Source: a bacterium
GTDB taxonomy: Bacteria > Cyanobacteriota > Vampirovibrionia > Obscuribacterales > Obscuribacteraceae
DNA length: 64,000 nt
Assembly: GCA_016124935.1 (NCBI GenBank)
Contig: WGMS01000026.1
Location: forward strand, 1-64,000
Reading direction: 5' to 3'
The notes under the pieces are model-generated. The model did no database searches, was not told where the DNA came from, and saw only the letters and a list, made by a program, of their open reading frames with translations. This document shows, in pieces, positions 49,317 to 58,216 of the stretch (position 1 is its first letter; the number at the start of each line of letters is the position of its first letter). Position numbers and translations under genes: made by a program.

Positions 49317-49751
49317 TTGCAGGTCAAACTTCTTCTGTTCGTTTTCATGGTTCTGTTCTATCTGGGTGCTTTTGTATCGGCATTTTGGGCTGTGCAGATA
49401 TACAGGGAGATGAGTTGGCCGGTTTCTCAGGCTGTAGTGCTGGAGACGACCCTGGAAGATCGCTATCAAGATTACAAGTATGTATATGTCAAGTATGAGT
49501 TTGCTCTAGACAAGCAGAAGTTCGTTAAGGTCGAGAACCTGGGAAGTTTTCATCCCCCTAAATTGAATGAGATCTTGAAGAAGTATTCGCGGGGCAATGC
49601 GATAGACATTGCATATGAGCCAGGACGCCCTTCTCACAGTATGCTAAAGAGCGAGAGTAATTCTTTGATACTTATAGTGGTGGCAATATTGCCCCTTGTC
49701 CTCTCCCTTCTGGGCTATTTGATGTTCAGGCAATTGCGGAAAGGAAACTGA
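49317..49751 (+). CDS. DUF3592-like two-span membrane protein
   Basis: 144 aa from TTG 49317, with GGAAGG 7 bases upstream. Two hydrophobic segments (LLLFVFMVLFYLGAFVSAF and LILIVVAILPLVLSLLGYL) surround a soluble domain with AVVLETTLEDRYQDYKY, VKYEFALDKQKF and IDIAYEPGRPSHSM. This matches the plan of the protein at 17263-17829, so the two are distant paralogs. Function unknown. Confidence 0.75.
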   Translation: MQVKLLLFVFMVLFYLGAFVSAFWAVQIYREMSWPVSQAVVLETTLEDRYQDYKYVYVKYEFALDKQKFVKVENLGSFHPPKLNEILKKYSRGNAIDIAYEPGRPSHSMLKSESNSLILIVVAILPLVLSLLGYLMFRQLRKGN

Positions 49752-49887
49752 CTCGAGCTTGCGGAAAAGCTGCTCCAAGCTCCAAACTACGCTATCCGAC
49801 CTGCGCCCCAGTCTGAAAAGTCGACGCTTACATAAATTGCCAGATTGTGTTTTACTATCTTCTTTGGAACAGCCAAGGGAGCGGGAA

Positions 49888-51435
49888 ATGAAGAGAGCAA
49901 CGGCAGCACTGGCTTGCGGCATTTTGCTGATCGCTGCGCCTGCCTCTTCCGGCGAGGAGAAGGTTAGCATCCTCACTGGGCATACTGCCTCCAGGGAGCT
50001 TACTTCAACGGCAGAGGAAAGCCGAAAGCCCCTTATCATCAAAGAGGGCCGGGTCCAGACCCGTTATGTTGTTCCTTCCCGAACTTCCGTCTGGGAGAAG
50101 AATTATCAAAACGGCGTCCAGGCTCTTTCTGAAAGAAGATTTAACCATGCCGAGCGAATGCTCCTGGCTGCCGTGAAATCGGCCAAAGGTCCGATGACAA
50201 GTGATAAAGAGCTGGTCGAGAGCCGCCTTTCGCTGGGAGAACTCTACATCTTGCAGGAGAGGTACCCGGAGGCTTATTCGGTATTCAAGAGTACCTTCTC
50301 CCGTGCCCGGTCCGCCTATGGAGAGAAATCCCTGGCGGTAGCCCGATGTCGACTCGGTCTTGCCCAGGCAGAGCTGTTTTTCAAAGATTTGAACCACGCC
50401 AGGGAGAATGCTGAAGAGGCTATCGACATTGTTCGCTCCTTGAAAGAGACCGACAGCGCTCTTTATGGAAATCTATTGAACACATTGGGTCTTATCATGG
50501 CGGAACATGGCTGGTACGAGGATGCTCGCCGGTTCCTGATTCCCGCCCTCGATGTCTTGAAGAAGCACCCCGGTCTCAAAGGACTGGATCTGGCTGAGGC
50601 TGAGCGAAGACAGGCTTTGTTCTATCACCGTGTAGGTATGAAGGCGGATTCAATAAAGCTCTACGAAGATTCTTTTTCACTCAAAGAGAAGTTCGTCAAT
50701 CCTGCGTCGACCGCCGATGTGGTGGGCGCTGTAGACTTTCCCTGGGAACTTGGTTCCACCAGGGCCAAAGAGATTATCGACAATGAGTTCCCTTTTCGCT
50801 TCCTGAGCGCCAATGGGGTACGTGTCGCTGCGACGGTCATAGACCTGTGGGAATTACTTGGAATTCTTGTAACCGTAACCAATACCACCGACCATCAAAG
50901 AGAGCTTGATCTGGGCGAAGTTCAGCTGGTTAAGGTGGATCTCTCCAATCCCAGGAAAAAGCATCTGATTATCCCCTCAGTAGATCCGGAGTCTATCGAC
51001 CACGTTCAGAAGGAGCTGAGCATCTGGTCTCTTACCAACACCAGACCGTGGCTGGCTAATATTCAAAAAACCAGGACAGTGAGAGGCTTTGTACCATCAA
51101 AAGGACACGACCTTTTCAGGGGACCCAACGTTTTTGGAGTGTACGGAAAGTGGAAGGCGGTGTCGCATACGGTGCCGCAGAAAGTCGGGTTGATGCCCTC
51201 CCGGGAAAGAGTACTCGATCGTCCAGACCAAAATTCGCAGGCCTTGCCTGGTTTGATGCTCAAGGGCAACTACAAGGCTCCCGGGGTCGTTCCGGTCTGG
51301 CTCGAGCCCTTTGAGTCCAGAACCGGTGTCTTGTTCTATTTGAATCCCCGGGATTGCGATGTTGTCATCAATGTTCCGGTCGGAAACGCTACCTTCAAAT
51401 TGCCATTTCACACCCGCAAAAAGTTCCCGCACTGA
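49888..51435 (+). CDS. Exported TPR protein with C-terminal beta domain
   Basis: ATG 49888 (515 aa) follows GGGAGCGGGA; the frame extends to 49759 but without a good start. Signal peptide (TAALACGILLIAAPASS). TPRs fill about residues 65-255 (ERRFNHAERMLLAAVKSA; EGLYILQERYPEAYSVF-type). The C-terminal half is beta-rich, with LLGILVTVTNTTDHQRELDL and DVVINVPVGNATFKLPF, like the exported domains that adapt TPRs to a ligand. No enzyme motif. Confidence 0.78.
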   Translation: MKRATAALACGILLIAAPASSGEEKVSILTGHTASRELTSTAEESRKPLIIKEGRVQTRYVVPSRTSVWEKNYQNGVQALSERRFNHAERMLLAAVKSAKGPMTSDKELVESRLSLGELYILQERYPEAYSVFKSTFSRARSAYGEKSLAVARCRLGLAQAELFFKDLNHARENAEEAIDIVRSLKETDSALYGNLLNTLGLIMAEHGWYEDARRFLIPALDVLKKHPGLKGLDLAEAERRQALFYHRVGMKADSIKLYEDSFSLKEKFVNPASTADVVGAVDFPWELGSTRAKEIIDNEFPFRFLSANGVRVAATVIDLWELLGILVTVTNTTDHQRELDLGEVQLVKVDLSNPRKKHLIIPSVDPESIDHVQKELSIWSLTNTRPWLANIQKTRTVRGFVPSKGHDLFRGPNVFGVYGKWKAVSHTVPQKVGLMPSRERVLDRPDQNSQALPGLMLKGNYKAPGVVPVWLEPFESRTGVLFYLNPRDCDVVINVPVGNATFKLPFHTRKKFPH

Positions 51436-51518
51436 GTCCGGTGTCTTTGTTCTCCGATTCGATTCCGATTTTCTGTGTGCCGCGTCCCGCGTCCCGCGTT
51501 GCGCGTCTCACTCTTCCG

Positions 51519-52655
51519 TTATCTCGAATTCTGAAGTTGGCACTGAGCTTTGAGCAGGTCGAATGCGAGGCTGTCATCTTCGTTTTGCGCCTGGGAGATA
51601 GCTTCGTCTATGATTGTCAGCGCATCTCCGTATCGCCCCTCGACAAAGTAGACAGTGATTAACAGATGTTTTGCTTTCACCAGGTTGGGATTGCCTTTAA
51701 TCACGCGCCGAATCAGGCGCTCCGCCTTCCGGAAAGAGCCGTCGAGCATGTAGAGATTCCCCAGAAATAGAAATGGCCATTCAAAATTAGGATATTCCAT
51801 GGTCAGATCGATCAATGATTGTTTAGAGCCCTTCTGATCGGTCGCCATGGATTTGAGGGCGTCTATGCAACGTTGCTGGGCATCGCTGCAAATAGGATTG
51901 CGGGGTAGCTGGGTGCGGATGAATTCTTTTGCTCTCTCTTTGAGCTCGTCAGCATCTTCATTTTCGCCGTCGCATGTATCCACCACTCTCTGCATTACCA
52001 CTCGGGCATCTTCCAGACGTCCCACCGCCTGCAACTCGAGACCAAGAGCAAAATTCTCTTCCGGAGCAAGTCCTTCCGGAATTTCTTTTGCCGGCTCACC
52101 CTGGGACTGCAGTTTTATAGCCAGCTTGAGCTGCTTGAACTCTTCTTCGTGGGGATAGAGTTCCAGTGCCCGGTCTAAATAAGTTAGAGCCTGGTCGAGA
52201 TCCTTTTCGGCTATCGAGATCCTGATCATCAGGTCGATGGCGCTCAGAAGCTCGGGATTCACCTGGAGCAGATATCTGACTATACTCTTGGCTCCGGCTA
52301 TATCCCCTTCCGCCAGCTTTATTCTGGCGCTGTTGCTGAAAGGCCACTCGAAATCGGGATAGGCATTCATCAATTCCTGGAATACCTTTTTGGCTTCTTC
52401 CCTATCCGACTGCATCAGGTTGTAGGCTTCTATGTTTCTCTCTTCGGCCGGTCTGGGAACCTCGACGCGCGGTAGCTGCGTTCTCAATACCTTTCGTGCT
52501 TTTGATCCCAGTCGCCCGGTCTTGTCCAGGTCGGACGCTCTTTGTAACGCCTCCCTGGCCACACCCACCCAACCGGCCAGCCTGTATTTCAACCCGAGTT
52601 CATAGAGTTCCTGGGCGCTGAGATTTTCAGGGAGTCCTTCTACTGGATAGAGCAT
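51519..52655 (-). CDS. TPR protein with internal duplication
   Basis: 378 aa made of two related halves of about 190 residues. Each half begins with a GLKY/GLEL-type TPR and IRTQLPR/VLRTQLPR, then a YPDFEWPF or YPNFEWPF motif, and ends with a ...YLDRAL / TIIDEAI TPR. The F-E-W-P-F motif in both is striking. Repeats are TPR-like (EAKKVFQELMNAYPDF; DLDQALTYLDRALELYP). It is cytoplasmic, with no signal peptide. ATG 52655. Role is likely protein binding. Confidence 0.8.
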   Translation of the reverse strand: MLYPVEGLPENLSAQELYELGLKYRLAGWVGVAREALQRASDLDKTGRLGSKARKVLRTQLPRVEVPRPAEERNIEAYNLMQSDREEAKKVFQELMNAYPDFEWPFSNSARIKLAEGDIAGAKSIVRYLLQVNPELLSAIDLMIRISIAEKDLDQALTYLDRALELYPHEEEFKQLKLAIKLQSQGEPAKEIPEGLAPEENFALGLELQAVGRLEDARVVMQRVVDTCDGENEDADELKERAKEFIRTQLPRNPICSDAQQRCIDALKSMATDQKGSKQSLIDLTMEYPNFEWPFLFLGNLYMLDGSFRKAERLIRRVIKGNPNLVKAKHLLITVYFVEGRYGDALTIIDEAISQAQNEDDSLAFDLLKAQCQLQNSR

Positions 52656-52924
52656 CGCCTCAGATCCGATTTCGACCTACTTCTTATTACATTTTGCAGT
52701 TTTTGAGACGATAGTGCCAGCTTTTCTAAATTTCTTAATTTAGAGCCGGTGCCTGCCGTCCGGGTATTACACTTTTTCGTGTATACCAAAGATCGGATTT
52801 ACAAGAGAGGCGCAGGAAGATAGTCTTGGAGTATCCCTGAGCAATCGGGTTATTTATATCAACTGCAGAATTGTTTCCTGTTCGTTTTGGTTCAGGAGGC
52901 TCTGAGACCTTATGGTGAATCAAG

Positions 52925-53032
52925 ATGGTAGACCCTCTCAAAATTTATGCTGCGCTTCTATTTCTGTTCTTCGCCACCTGGATCGCCTACGCTCTTCTCC
53001 TGTTTGTGCTGGGCCGGGGCTCCAGTCGTTGA
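52925..53032 (+). CDS. 35-aa single-span membrane peptide
   Basis: ATG 52925 to TGA 53030-53032. The product begins MVDPLKIY, has one long hydrophobic segment (AALLFLFFATWIAYALLLFV) and ends with a basic tail (LGRGSSR), so it most likely crosses the membrane once. GGTG precedes the ATG. A longer frame from ATG 52912 gives a non-hydrophobic, less likely product. No other gene is evident in 52656-53182. Confidence 0.5.
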   Translation: MVDPLKIYAALLFLFFATWIAYALLLFVLGRGSSR

Positions 53033-53182
53033 CGGCTACGCTGACAGGCTGAGGATTCCGGTTGCCGGATTTTTCGTAGTAATCCCAGGATTCGGCAAGC
53101 CAGGGCACAATTTGGCAACATAATATCTTTATAGTTGCCCTATTCTCGTATCCCCCTTCCGATTTCAATTAAATTTCAGTCT

Positions 53183-56062
53183 ATGACTCGACCCCTAGAA
53201 GCCGAGCCGGCTGTCTTTGGTCCAAACAGCGACAGTTCCGAACCCGACAGGCAGAAAGGCAACGAACAATACGCCCAAGAGACTTTCGAGAGGTTTACCG
53301 AACCTCAAGACTTCTCTGTCTTTAATGCGGACAATAATCTTGTGGCGCTTCTCGCCGGGGACATTGACAAGAAAGACGCTTCTGTCATAGATGTTGCTGC
53401 TGGCGGAAAGACAGAGACTGAAAATGCTTCTGAGAAAGCGTCCGAGAACTTGTTGCAGAACCCGTTCGAGAAAGAACCTGGCAGAGAAGTAGCGAAGAAG
53501 ATAGATCCAAGTAAGCCGCTATTCGGCGGAGACGATCTGATCATCGATCTTGCTGCCCTTAAGGTGGTGGAGCCACCGGTTTCGGCAGAGAGAAAGGCAG
53601 ATGCAGCAGAGGCAGAGGTCGAGACAGAAGCCGAGGGAGAAACAGAAACAGAAACAGATAGAGTCGAAGCCAAAGCCAAAGCCAATATCAACGAAGTAGA
53701 TAAAGATACTGATAAAGCTACGTGTCCCTCCCGACACGAGACCGCCGACGGAAGCGGCAACGCCTGGGTCAGGGTAGCAGAGTCTTCTTCTTCGGAACCG
53801 AGTTGGAAGCTTCAGGATGCCTCCGGTGCCGAGATCACCGATAGCCTTCCGGGCCTGTCAGGTGCCGCCGACGGCGATTCCTCTAAAAAGTCGCGCATTG
53901 AAGCTGTGGAGCCCCAGGATGACAGAAGCATCAAGCTCTCTTTGGATGACGGCTCGGTTTTGAGAAGTCGACCGGATGGCAGTGTGCTGCGCTATTCCGA
54001 CGAAAGTGCTTTCGACGCCGGTAGACCTTCCGATGTCTACAAGCCGAACGGCGACCGTAATCATTATGTCTTCGAAGCAGACGAAATTAAAGAAGCGCAT
54101 CTGAGCAATGACTTCTACAGAATAGCGGATAACTTGTGGGCGACCTCCCCCACCGCACGCTCCGGATGGCACGGTAAATTGGAGCTGGACGGTCGCACCG
54201 GAGACCTTTGCGTAACTGCATTGAGTGGTACTGAAAGCGGGGTCACCAATCTTTATAGAGCCGGTGGTCGGCACGAGACTCTGCGTCCCGATGGCACCGC
54301 CGAGTTCTCCTTCAAAGCGGATGGTGATCCGGCTGAGCGCACGTTCAAGTTCGCGCAGTCTTTTGGTGATGGCGATGAAGCTTCCGTTTTGAGTCAACCG
54401 CTCTCGATGAAGGTAAAGAGCGAAGACGGCAAGGTCAGCACCTGGACAAAGATTAACGGCGATCGCTATGTTTGTGATGGTGAGGGCAAGCGTGCCCGAA
54501 TCGAAGTCTCCCGGGACGAGAATGATCGGTTGAGCTACCGATTCGAGAATCTCGATACCGGATACAAGAAAGAAGTCTCGGGCGGTATTCTCAGGGAGAC
54601 CCGGGTCGAAGGCGATACCACGGAAGTGACCGAGAACGGCAGCGTGTTGGAGGTCTCTATCGGCGCTTCCCGAATGTTTGTGGATAAATCCGTGGATAGC
54701 TCCGGTGAGAGCGGCACCGGCGAAGCATTTGCAAGAATAGAACAGCCTTCTTTGAACCGGCTCTGGACAAGAGATCCAGAGGATAAAAGCGGCGTGTGGA
54801 GGGACGAAGCACTCTCCAGTGAACTTCCCTATGAAAGCCCCGGGGAGCTCAGTCGGCTTATTGCCGAAAACAAAAATCTCGATGATCGTCAGAAGTTGCG
54901 CATGCTAGAGAATGTTGACGCCATGAGTATGGAAGGCCATAGCGCCGAGGAGTTGGAGCGCTTCTATCAAGAGACTACTCGCCTTCTGACCGAGCCGCAA
55001 GGAAAGAGTTCTTTCTTCAGCGCCGCCGAGCGGGCCGACCTGGCCGAGCAGCTTCTGTTTCATGCGGTCAATGAAGAGGATAACAATCAGGGTGTCAATC
55101 CCTCCTGTAGCGTGACCGGATTGCGTGGATTGCTTCTGTATGATAAACCGTCGGTGGTGGCTGGACTGGTCGCTGATATAGCCGATAGCGGAAGTTTCAA
55201 GACCACTGATGGTACTGTCATAACCCCGCCCCCGAACTCTCTGAAGATCCGATCAGGCAGTCCGGAAGCTGAATTTCCGCCCAAAGGCAGCAGCCGCTCC
55301 TGGCTTTCTCAAATCTGGGATGTCACTGCTTACAACGTCCACTATCAAAGACAGACCAGCGACCGGCACACGGGCATGGCTCTCAAGAATGAGAGAATGG
55401 AGTATGAATTGCGCCCGGCTTCCGACGGAGACCCGGGATGTCGGCTGGTAAAGACCGGTCCCAATGGAGAAAGAACGGTTCTAGCGAAGAACTATACTGA
55501 TAACAGCCTGGAGCATTACAGCGAGATCGGTATGTATCTTGATCAGTGTCTCGATGTCTATCATCAAATTACCGGAGAGACTCTCAAAGGAAGAGCTTTT
55601 ACCGGGGGCAACTCCTATGTCGGTGATAAGGCCGTTTTCAGTGCCCTGGGCGGAGAACGCTGGTCAGATTTGAGTTCGCTCGAAAAGGATCTTGCCCGTA
55701 TAGAGAAAGCGGACCAGTGGCCGGTATATATAAGTCTCCAGAGTTCGGTATTGAAGCAGCGAAGGGATCAGCAGAAGTCCCTGGATAAAGGTGAAAGTCC
55801 CGCCTCGGTTCCTCTGGGCACCGGTGGCTATCATATTCTTTTGATCAACGACTTCGATCCGGTTTCCAGAACGGTGGCGGTGGACAACTCCTGGGGCGAT
55901 GCCTATGACATCGAGACCAGAGAGAGTCTTCTGGCAGAAGGAATTGATCCTGCTACTCGTATTACCTTCTCTACCCAGGACCTGTTCAATGCCATGCAAC
56001 GCAGCGCCAACACCCCAAGCAAGAAGAACTTCAAGGGCTGGTACTGGATGAAGGATAGATAA
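53183..56062 (+). CDS. Large protein with C-terminal papain-like cysteine peptidase domain
   Basis: ATG 53183 (959 aa; the frame opens earlier, at 53135). The first 200 residues are acidic and low-complexity (AEAEVETEAEGETETETD). The middle has several DG-rich beta-hairpin repeats (DDGSVLRSRPDGSVLRYSD; GRHETLRPDGTAEFSF). The C-terminal third shows a catalytic-site pattern: Q636 in NNQGVNPSC with Cys642, then H884 in GGYHILLIN and N902 in VDNSWG, the order used by papain-like peptidases. No signal peptide is evident. A protease or peptidoglycan-amidase-like role is inferred. Confidence 0.72.
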   Translation: MTRPLEAEPAVFGPNSDSSEPDRQKGNEQYAQETFERFTEPQDFSVFNADNNLVALLAGDIDKKDASVIDVAAGGKTETENASEKASENLLQNPFEKEPGREVAKKIDPSKPLFGGDDLIIDLAALKVVEPPVSAERKADAAEAEVETEAEGETETETDRVEAKAKANINEVDKDTDKATCPSRHETADGSGNAWVRVAESSSSEPSWKLQDASGAEITDSLPGLSGAADGDSSKKSRIEAVEPQDDRSIKLSLDDGSVLRSRPDGSVLRYSDESAFDAGRPSDVYKPNGDRNHYVFEADEIKEAHLSNDFYRIADNLWATSPTARSGWHGKLELDGRTGDLCVTALSGTESGVTNLYRAGGRHETLRPDGTAEFSFKADGDPAERTFKFAQSFGDGDEASVLSQPLSMKVKSEDGKVSTWTKINGDRYVCDGEGKRARIEVSRDENDRLSYRFENLDTGYKKEVSGGILRETRVEGDTTEVTENGSVLEVSIGASRMFVDKSVDSSGESGTGEAFARIEQPSLNRLWTRDPEDKSGVWRDEALSSELPYESPGELSRLIAENKNLDDRQKLRMLENVDAMSMEGHSAEELERFYQETTRLLTEPQGKSSFFSAAERADLAEQLLFHAVNEEDNNQGVNPSCSVTGLRGLLLYDKPSVVAGLVADIADSGSFKTTDGTVITPPPNSLKIRSGSPEAEFPPKGSSRSWLSQIWDVTAYNVHYQRQTSDRHTGMALKNERMEYELRPASDGDPGCRLVKTGPNGERTVLAKNYTDNSLEHYSEIGMYLDQCLDVYHQITGETLKGRAFTGGNSYVGDKAVFSALGGERWSDLSSLEKDLARIEKADQWPVYISLQSSVLKQRRDQQKSLDKGESPASVPLGTGGYHILLINDFDPVSRTVAVDNSWGDAYDIETRESLLAEGIDPATRITFSTQDLFNAMQRSANTPSKKNFKGWYWMKDR

Positions 56063-56174
56063 TTCCGCAAAGAGCCGACCTTGGGGGCTTTTGTTATCGG
56101 TCACCGCTTTCGATACCGCATTCTTTCTTTGTAATAGACCACCGGGGGCGGTTGCAGCGGAGTGGATAGTTTTT

Positions 56175-56867
56175 ATGATCAGTGATATCAAATACGGTAG
56201 TCTTGGTCTTGAGTTTTCCGGAGAGAGCATTGATGCTCCTCTATTTCGCTCTGTGCCTATCAAAGAGATCGACTCTGAGAGAGTATTTTTTTCAGAAGTC
56301 CAGGCTAGGGAAAGTCAGTTAAGAGAAGTCGAGATCGCCATCGATGTCGACTTGATTGAGACGGAGATTCAGGAGCAAGACTGCTTCAGACAAGATGCGT
56401 TCAAACAAGAGCCGGTGGCTCCCCGGTTGGATGACGCCGAATTCGAACGCCGAAAAAAAGTTATCTCTTCTGCTTTCCATCGTTACAGCCAGATTCTAAT
56501 CGACCGGATAGAAGAGCAGACCACAATTATCCTTGAAAAGGACCGTGAGATAAAGAATCTGGAGAGACAGATTCGGCTTTTACCCGATCTGGAAAAGCAG
56601 GCAAGACAAAGAGATCAGGAAGCCAAGCTGGCTGCCTTCGAGAGTGCCGCTCTCAAAAAGCAGATGGCGCTCAAGGATATGGAGCAGATTACGGCAGAAA
56701 AGGTCACCAGGCTATCCAATTCGATAATTGCCGCGGTAGAGAAAAAGGCCCGGACCATGCAAGCAGAGCTTGAAGATGCTCGCCTTGAGCTTACCAGAAT
56801 GGCTGATCTCGAAAAGGAGCTGGCTCGGCTAAAACGTCCCTGGTGGCAGCGCTTTCTGACCGATTGA
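56175..56867 (+). CDS. Coiled-coil protein (230 aa)
   Basis: ATG 56175 with weak RBS; the frame starts earlier at 56091. After an acidic N-terminal part (IDVDLIETEIQEQD), residues from about 105 to 225 form a long heptad-rich coiled coil (KDREIKNLERQIRLLPDLEK, MQAELEDARLELTRM). The protein ends WWQRFLTD, a short amphipathic tail that could touch a membrane. No signal peptide. No family recognised. Confidence 0.7.
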   Translation: MISDIKYGSLGLEFSGESIDAPLFRSVPIKEIDSERVFFSEVQARESQLREVEIAIDVDLIETEIQEQDCFRQDAFKQEPVAPRLDDAEFERRKKVISSAFHRYSQILIDRIEEQTTIILEKDREIKNLERQIRLLPDLEKQARQRDQEAKLAAFESAALKKQMALKDMEQITAEKVTRLSNSIIAAVEKKARTMQAELEDARLELTRMADLEKELARLKRPWWQRFLTD

Positions 56868-56886
56868 TCTTTAAAAATTCTATTGC

Positions 56887-57858
56887 TCAGGGGATCAGAT
56901 CCGCCGAGAATATCTGGGTCACTTTCAGGGCGCCTTTTTGGGGATCCTGGCTGATACCTATGCCTATGGATTTCAATCCTGGTCTAAGGATATTTTCGCG
57001 GTGATGCTGGGATGCCATCAGGCTTTTATGCGCCCTCTCCATTAATGACAATGGCGGCTCGCGATAATTCTCCGAGGCGATATTCTCGGCAAGATAAGAG
57101 GCGTTTATACCTGCCGCCGCCGCCCGGTCGCCGGGGTTCTTTCCGTCGGGATCGATATGAGAGAAATAGCCGCGCCGGATCATGTCCTCGGAATGAGCTT
57201 TTGCCACGGATGCCAGGCTGCGGCTTGGCTGCAGTTGCTCCAGTCCCTTTTTCTGTCTTTCCGAATTCACCAGGCTGACCATTTTTGCCTCTAGCATGGT
57301 CAGTTCATCATTACTATCCAGGTTATTCGCATCGTCCGGATTTTCTGCTTTTGTAGAATTGGCGGGCTCTGCCTGGAGGGGAGGCGGCGGAGGCTTCGGG
57401 ATCCGGTCTTTTGGGCGCTCGCCTTTGCCGAAATCTAAAAACGCGATGGATTTGCCGGATCTTCTTGCTGTTGCCACTTTCAACTCTTTAGCCTGGTTTT
57501 TGAGAACCGCTTCATTGAGCTCCGCCGCTCCGGCAGTTGCCGTGCCGTTCACCGAAAGCACGATGTCCGCCGGTCTTACCCCAATGGCATAGAGTCTGGT
57601 TCTGGTAGAGATGCGGGAGATATAGAGACCTTTGTAGCATTTGCCGCGGATAGATATCAGCACCGGTCTGCCGGCTCCAAGTATCGCCGGCACCTGTTTT
57701 TGCAGTCCGAGGGTCTTTATCTTGATATCTGTTGCTTTCTCGGCAGCCGCCGCCAGGACCGGTGCCGCAATCGTCGAGCTCAGTAGTATCGCCAGGCTCG
57801 AAGCCAGAACCAGGCTTTTGCGAAACTTTGTCGGTTCACTATTCGATCTACAGCTCAT
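56887..57858 (-). CDS. Exported PDZ-CAP (SCP-like) protein
   Basis: ATG 57858 (323 aa) is preferred over TTG 57885. Signal peptide (LVLASSLAILLSSTIAAPVLA). A small PDZ-like domain is next (RLYAIGVRPADIVLSVNG), then a Pro-rich linker and a CAP/SCP domain: VNSERQKKGLEQLQPS, AKAHSEDMIRRGYFSHID and HHRENILRPG. The two His that bind metal in CAP domains, H in AKAHS and H in YFSH, are present. Bacterial CAP proteins are usually envelope proteins of unclear activity. Confidence 0.88.
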   Translation of the reverse strand: MSCRSNSEPTKFRKSLVLASSLAILLSSTIAAPVLAAAAEKATDIKIKTLGLQKQVPAILGAGRPVLISIRGKCYKGLYISRISTRTRLYAIGVRPADIVLSVNGTATAGAAELNEAVLKNQAKELKVATARRSGKSIAFLDFGKGERPKDRIPKPPPPPLQAEPANSTKAENPDDANNLDSNDELTMLEAKMVSLVNSERQKKGLEQLQPSRSLASVAKAHSEDMIRRGYFSHIDPDGKNPGDRAAAAGINASYLAENIASENYREPPLSLMERAHKSLMASQHHRENILRPGLKSIGIGISQDPQKGALKVTQIFSADLIP

Positions 57859-58216
57859 GGTTTTCGAATACAGCTCCGCTTTCAATTCAGGCTATAGCGC
57901 AAATTCTACTTCATAAGCGGTCAATAGAACAGACAAGGGACAGAACTCATTGAGGCTGACGGAACGGACAGGTCCTTTAAGAGGGTGAAACGTGGCATCT
58001 TTTGACCGATGTAGTTCACAGGCGAAGATAGCCGATTGAAGTACTGCGTTAACACGCAGGACCGGTCTTCAATTTATTGTTAGCATCGAAGTCGACCGGG
58101 CAGTTAATATCGGCGCTGGATCTGGAGTGGATTTCAATTGCAGCCGCCATTAAACGCTTTTGCCGGGTTTCATGCGACGGAAGTTAGAGGAGCGTCTTTT
58201 CGAGGCGTTAGTTTTT
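57859..58216. other. 358-base divergent spacer
   Basis: It separates the leftward CAP gene and the rightward giant gene and so must hold both promoters. The one structure seen is a 6-bp hairpin CTGCGT-TAAC-ACGCAG at 58044-58059. GAGGCG just upstream of ATG 58217 can serve as RBS. I see no gene. Confidence 0.5.

Noticed and set aside
51480..51505. CGCGTCCCGCGTCCCGCG as a CRISPR-like or regulatory repeat
   Set aside because: It is a very short GC-rich run with two or three imperfect units and no spacers.
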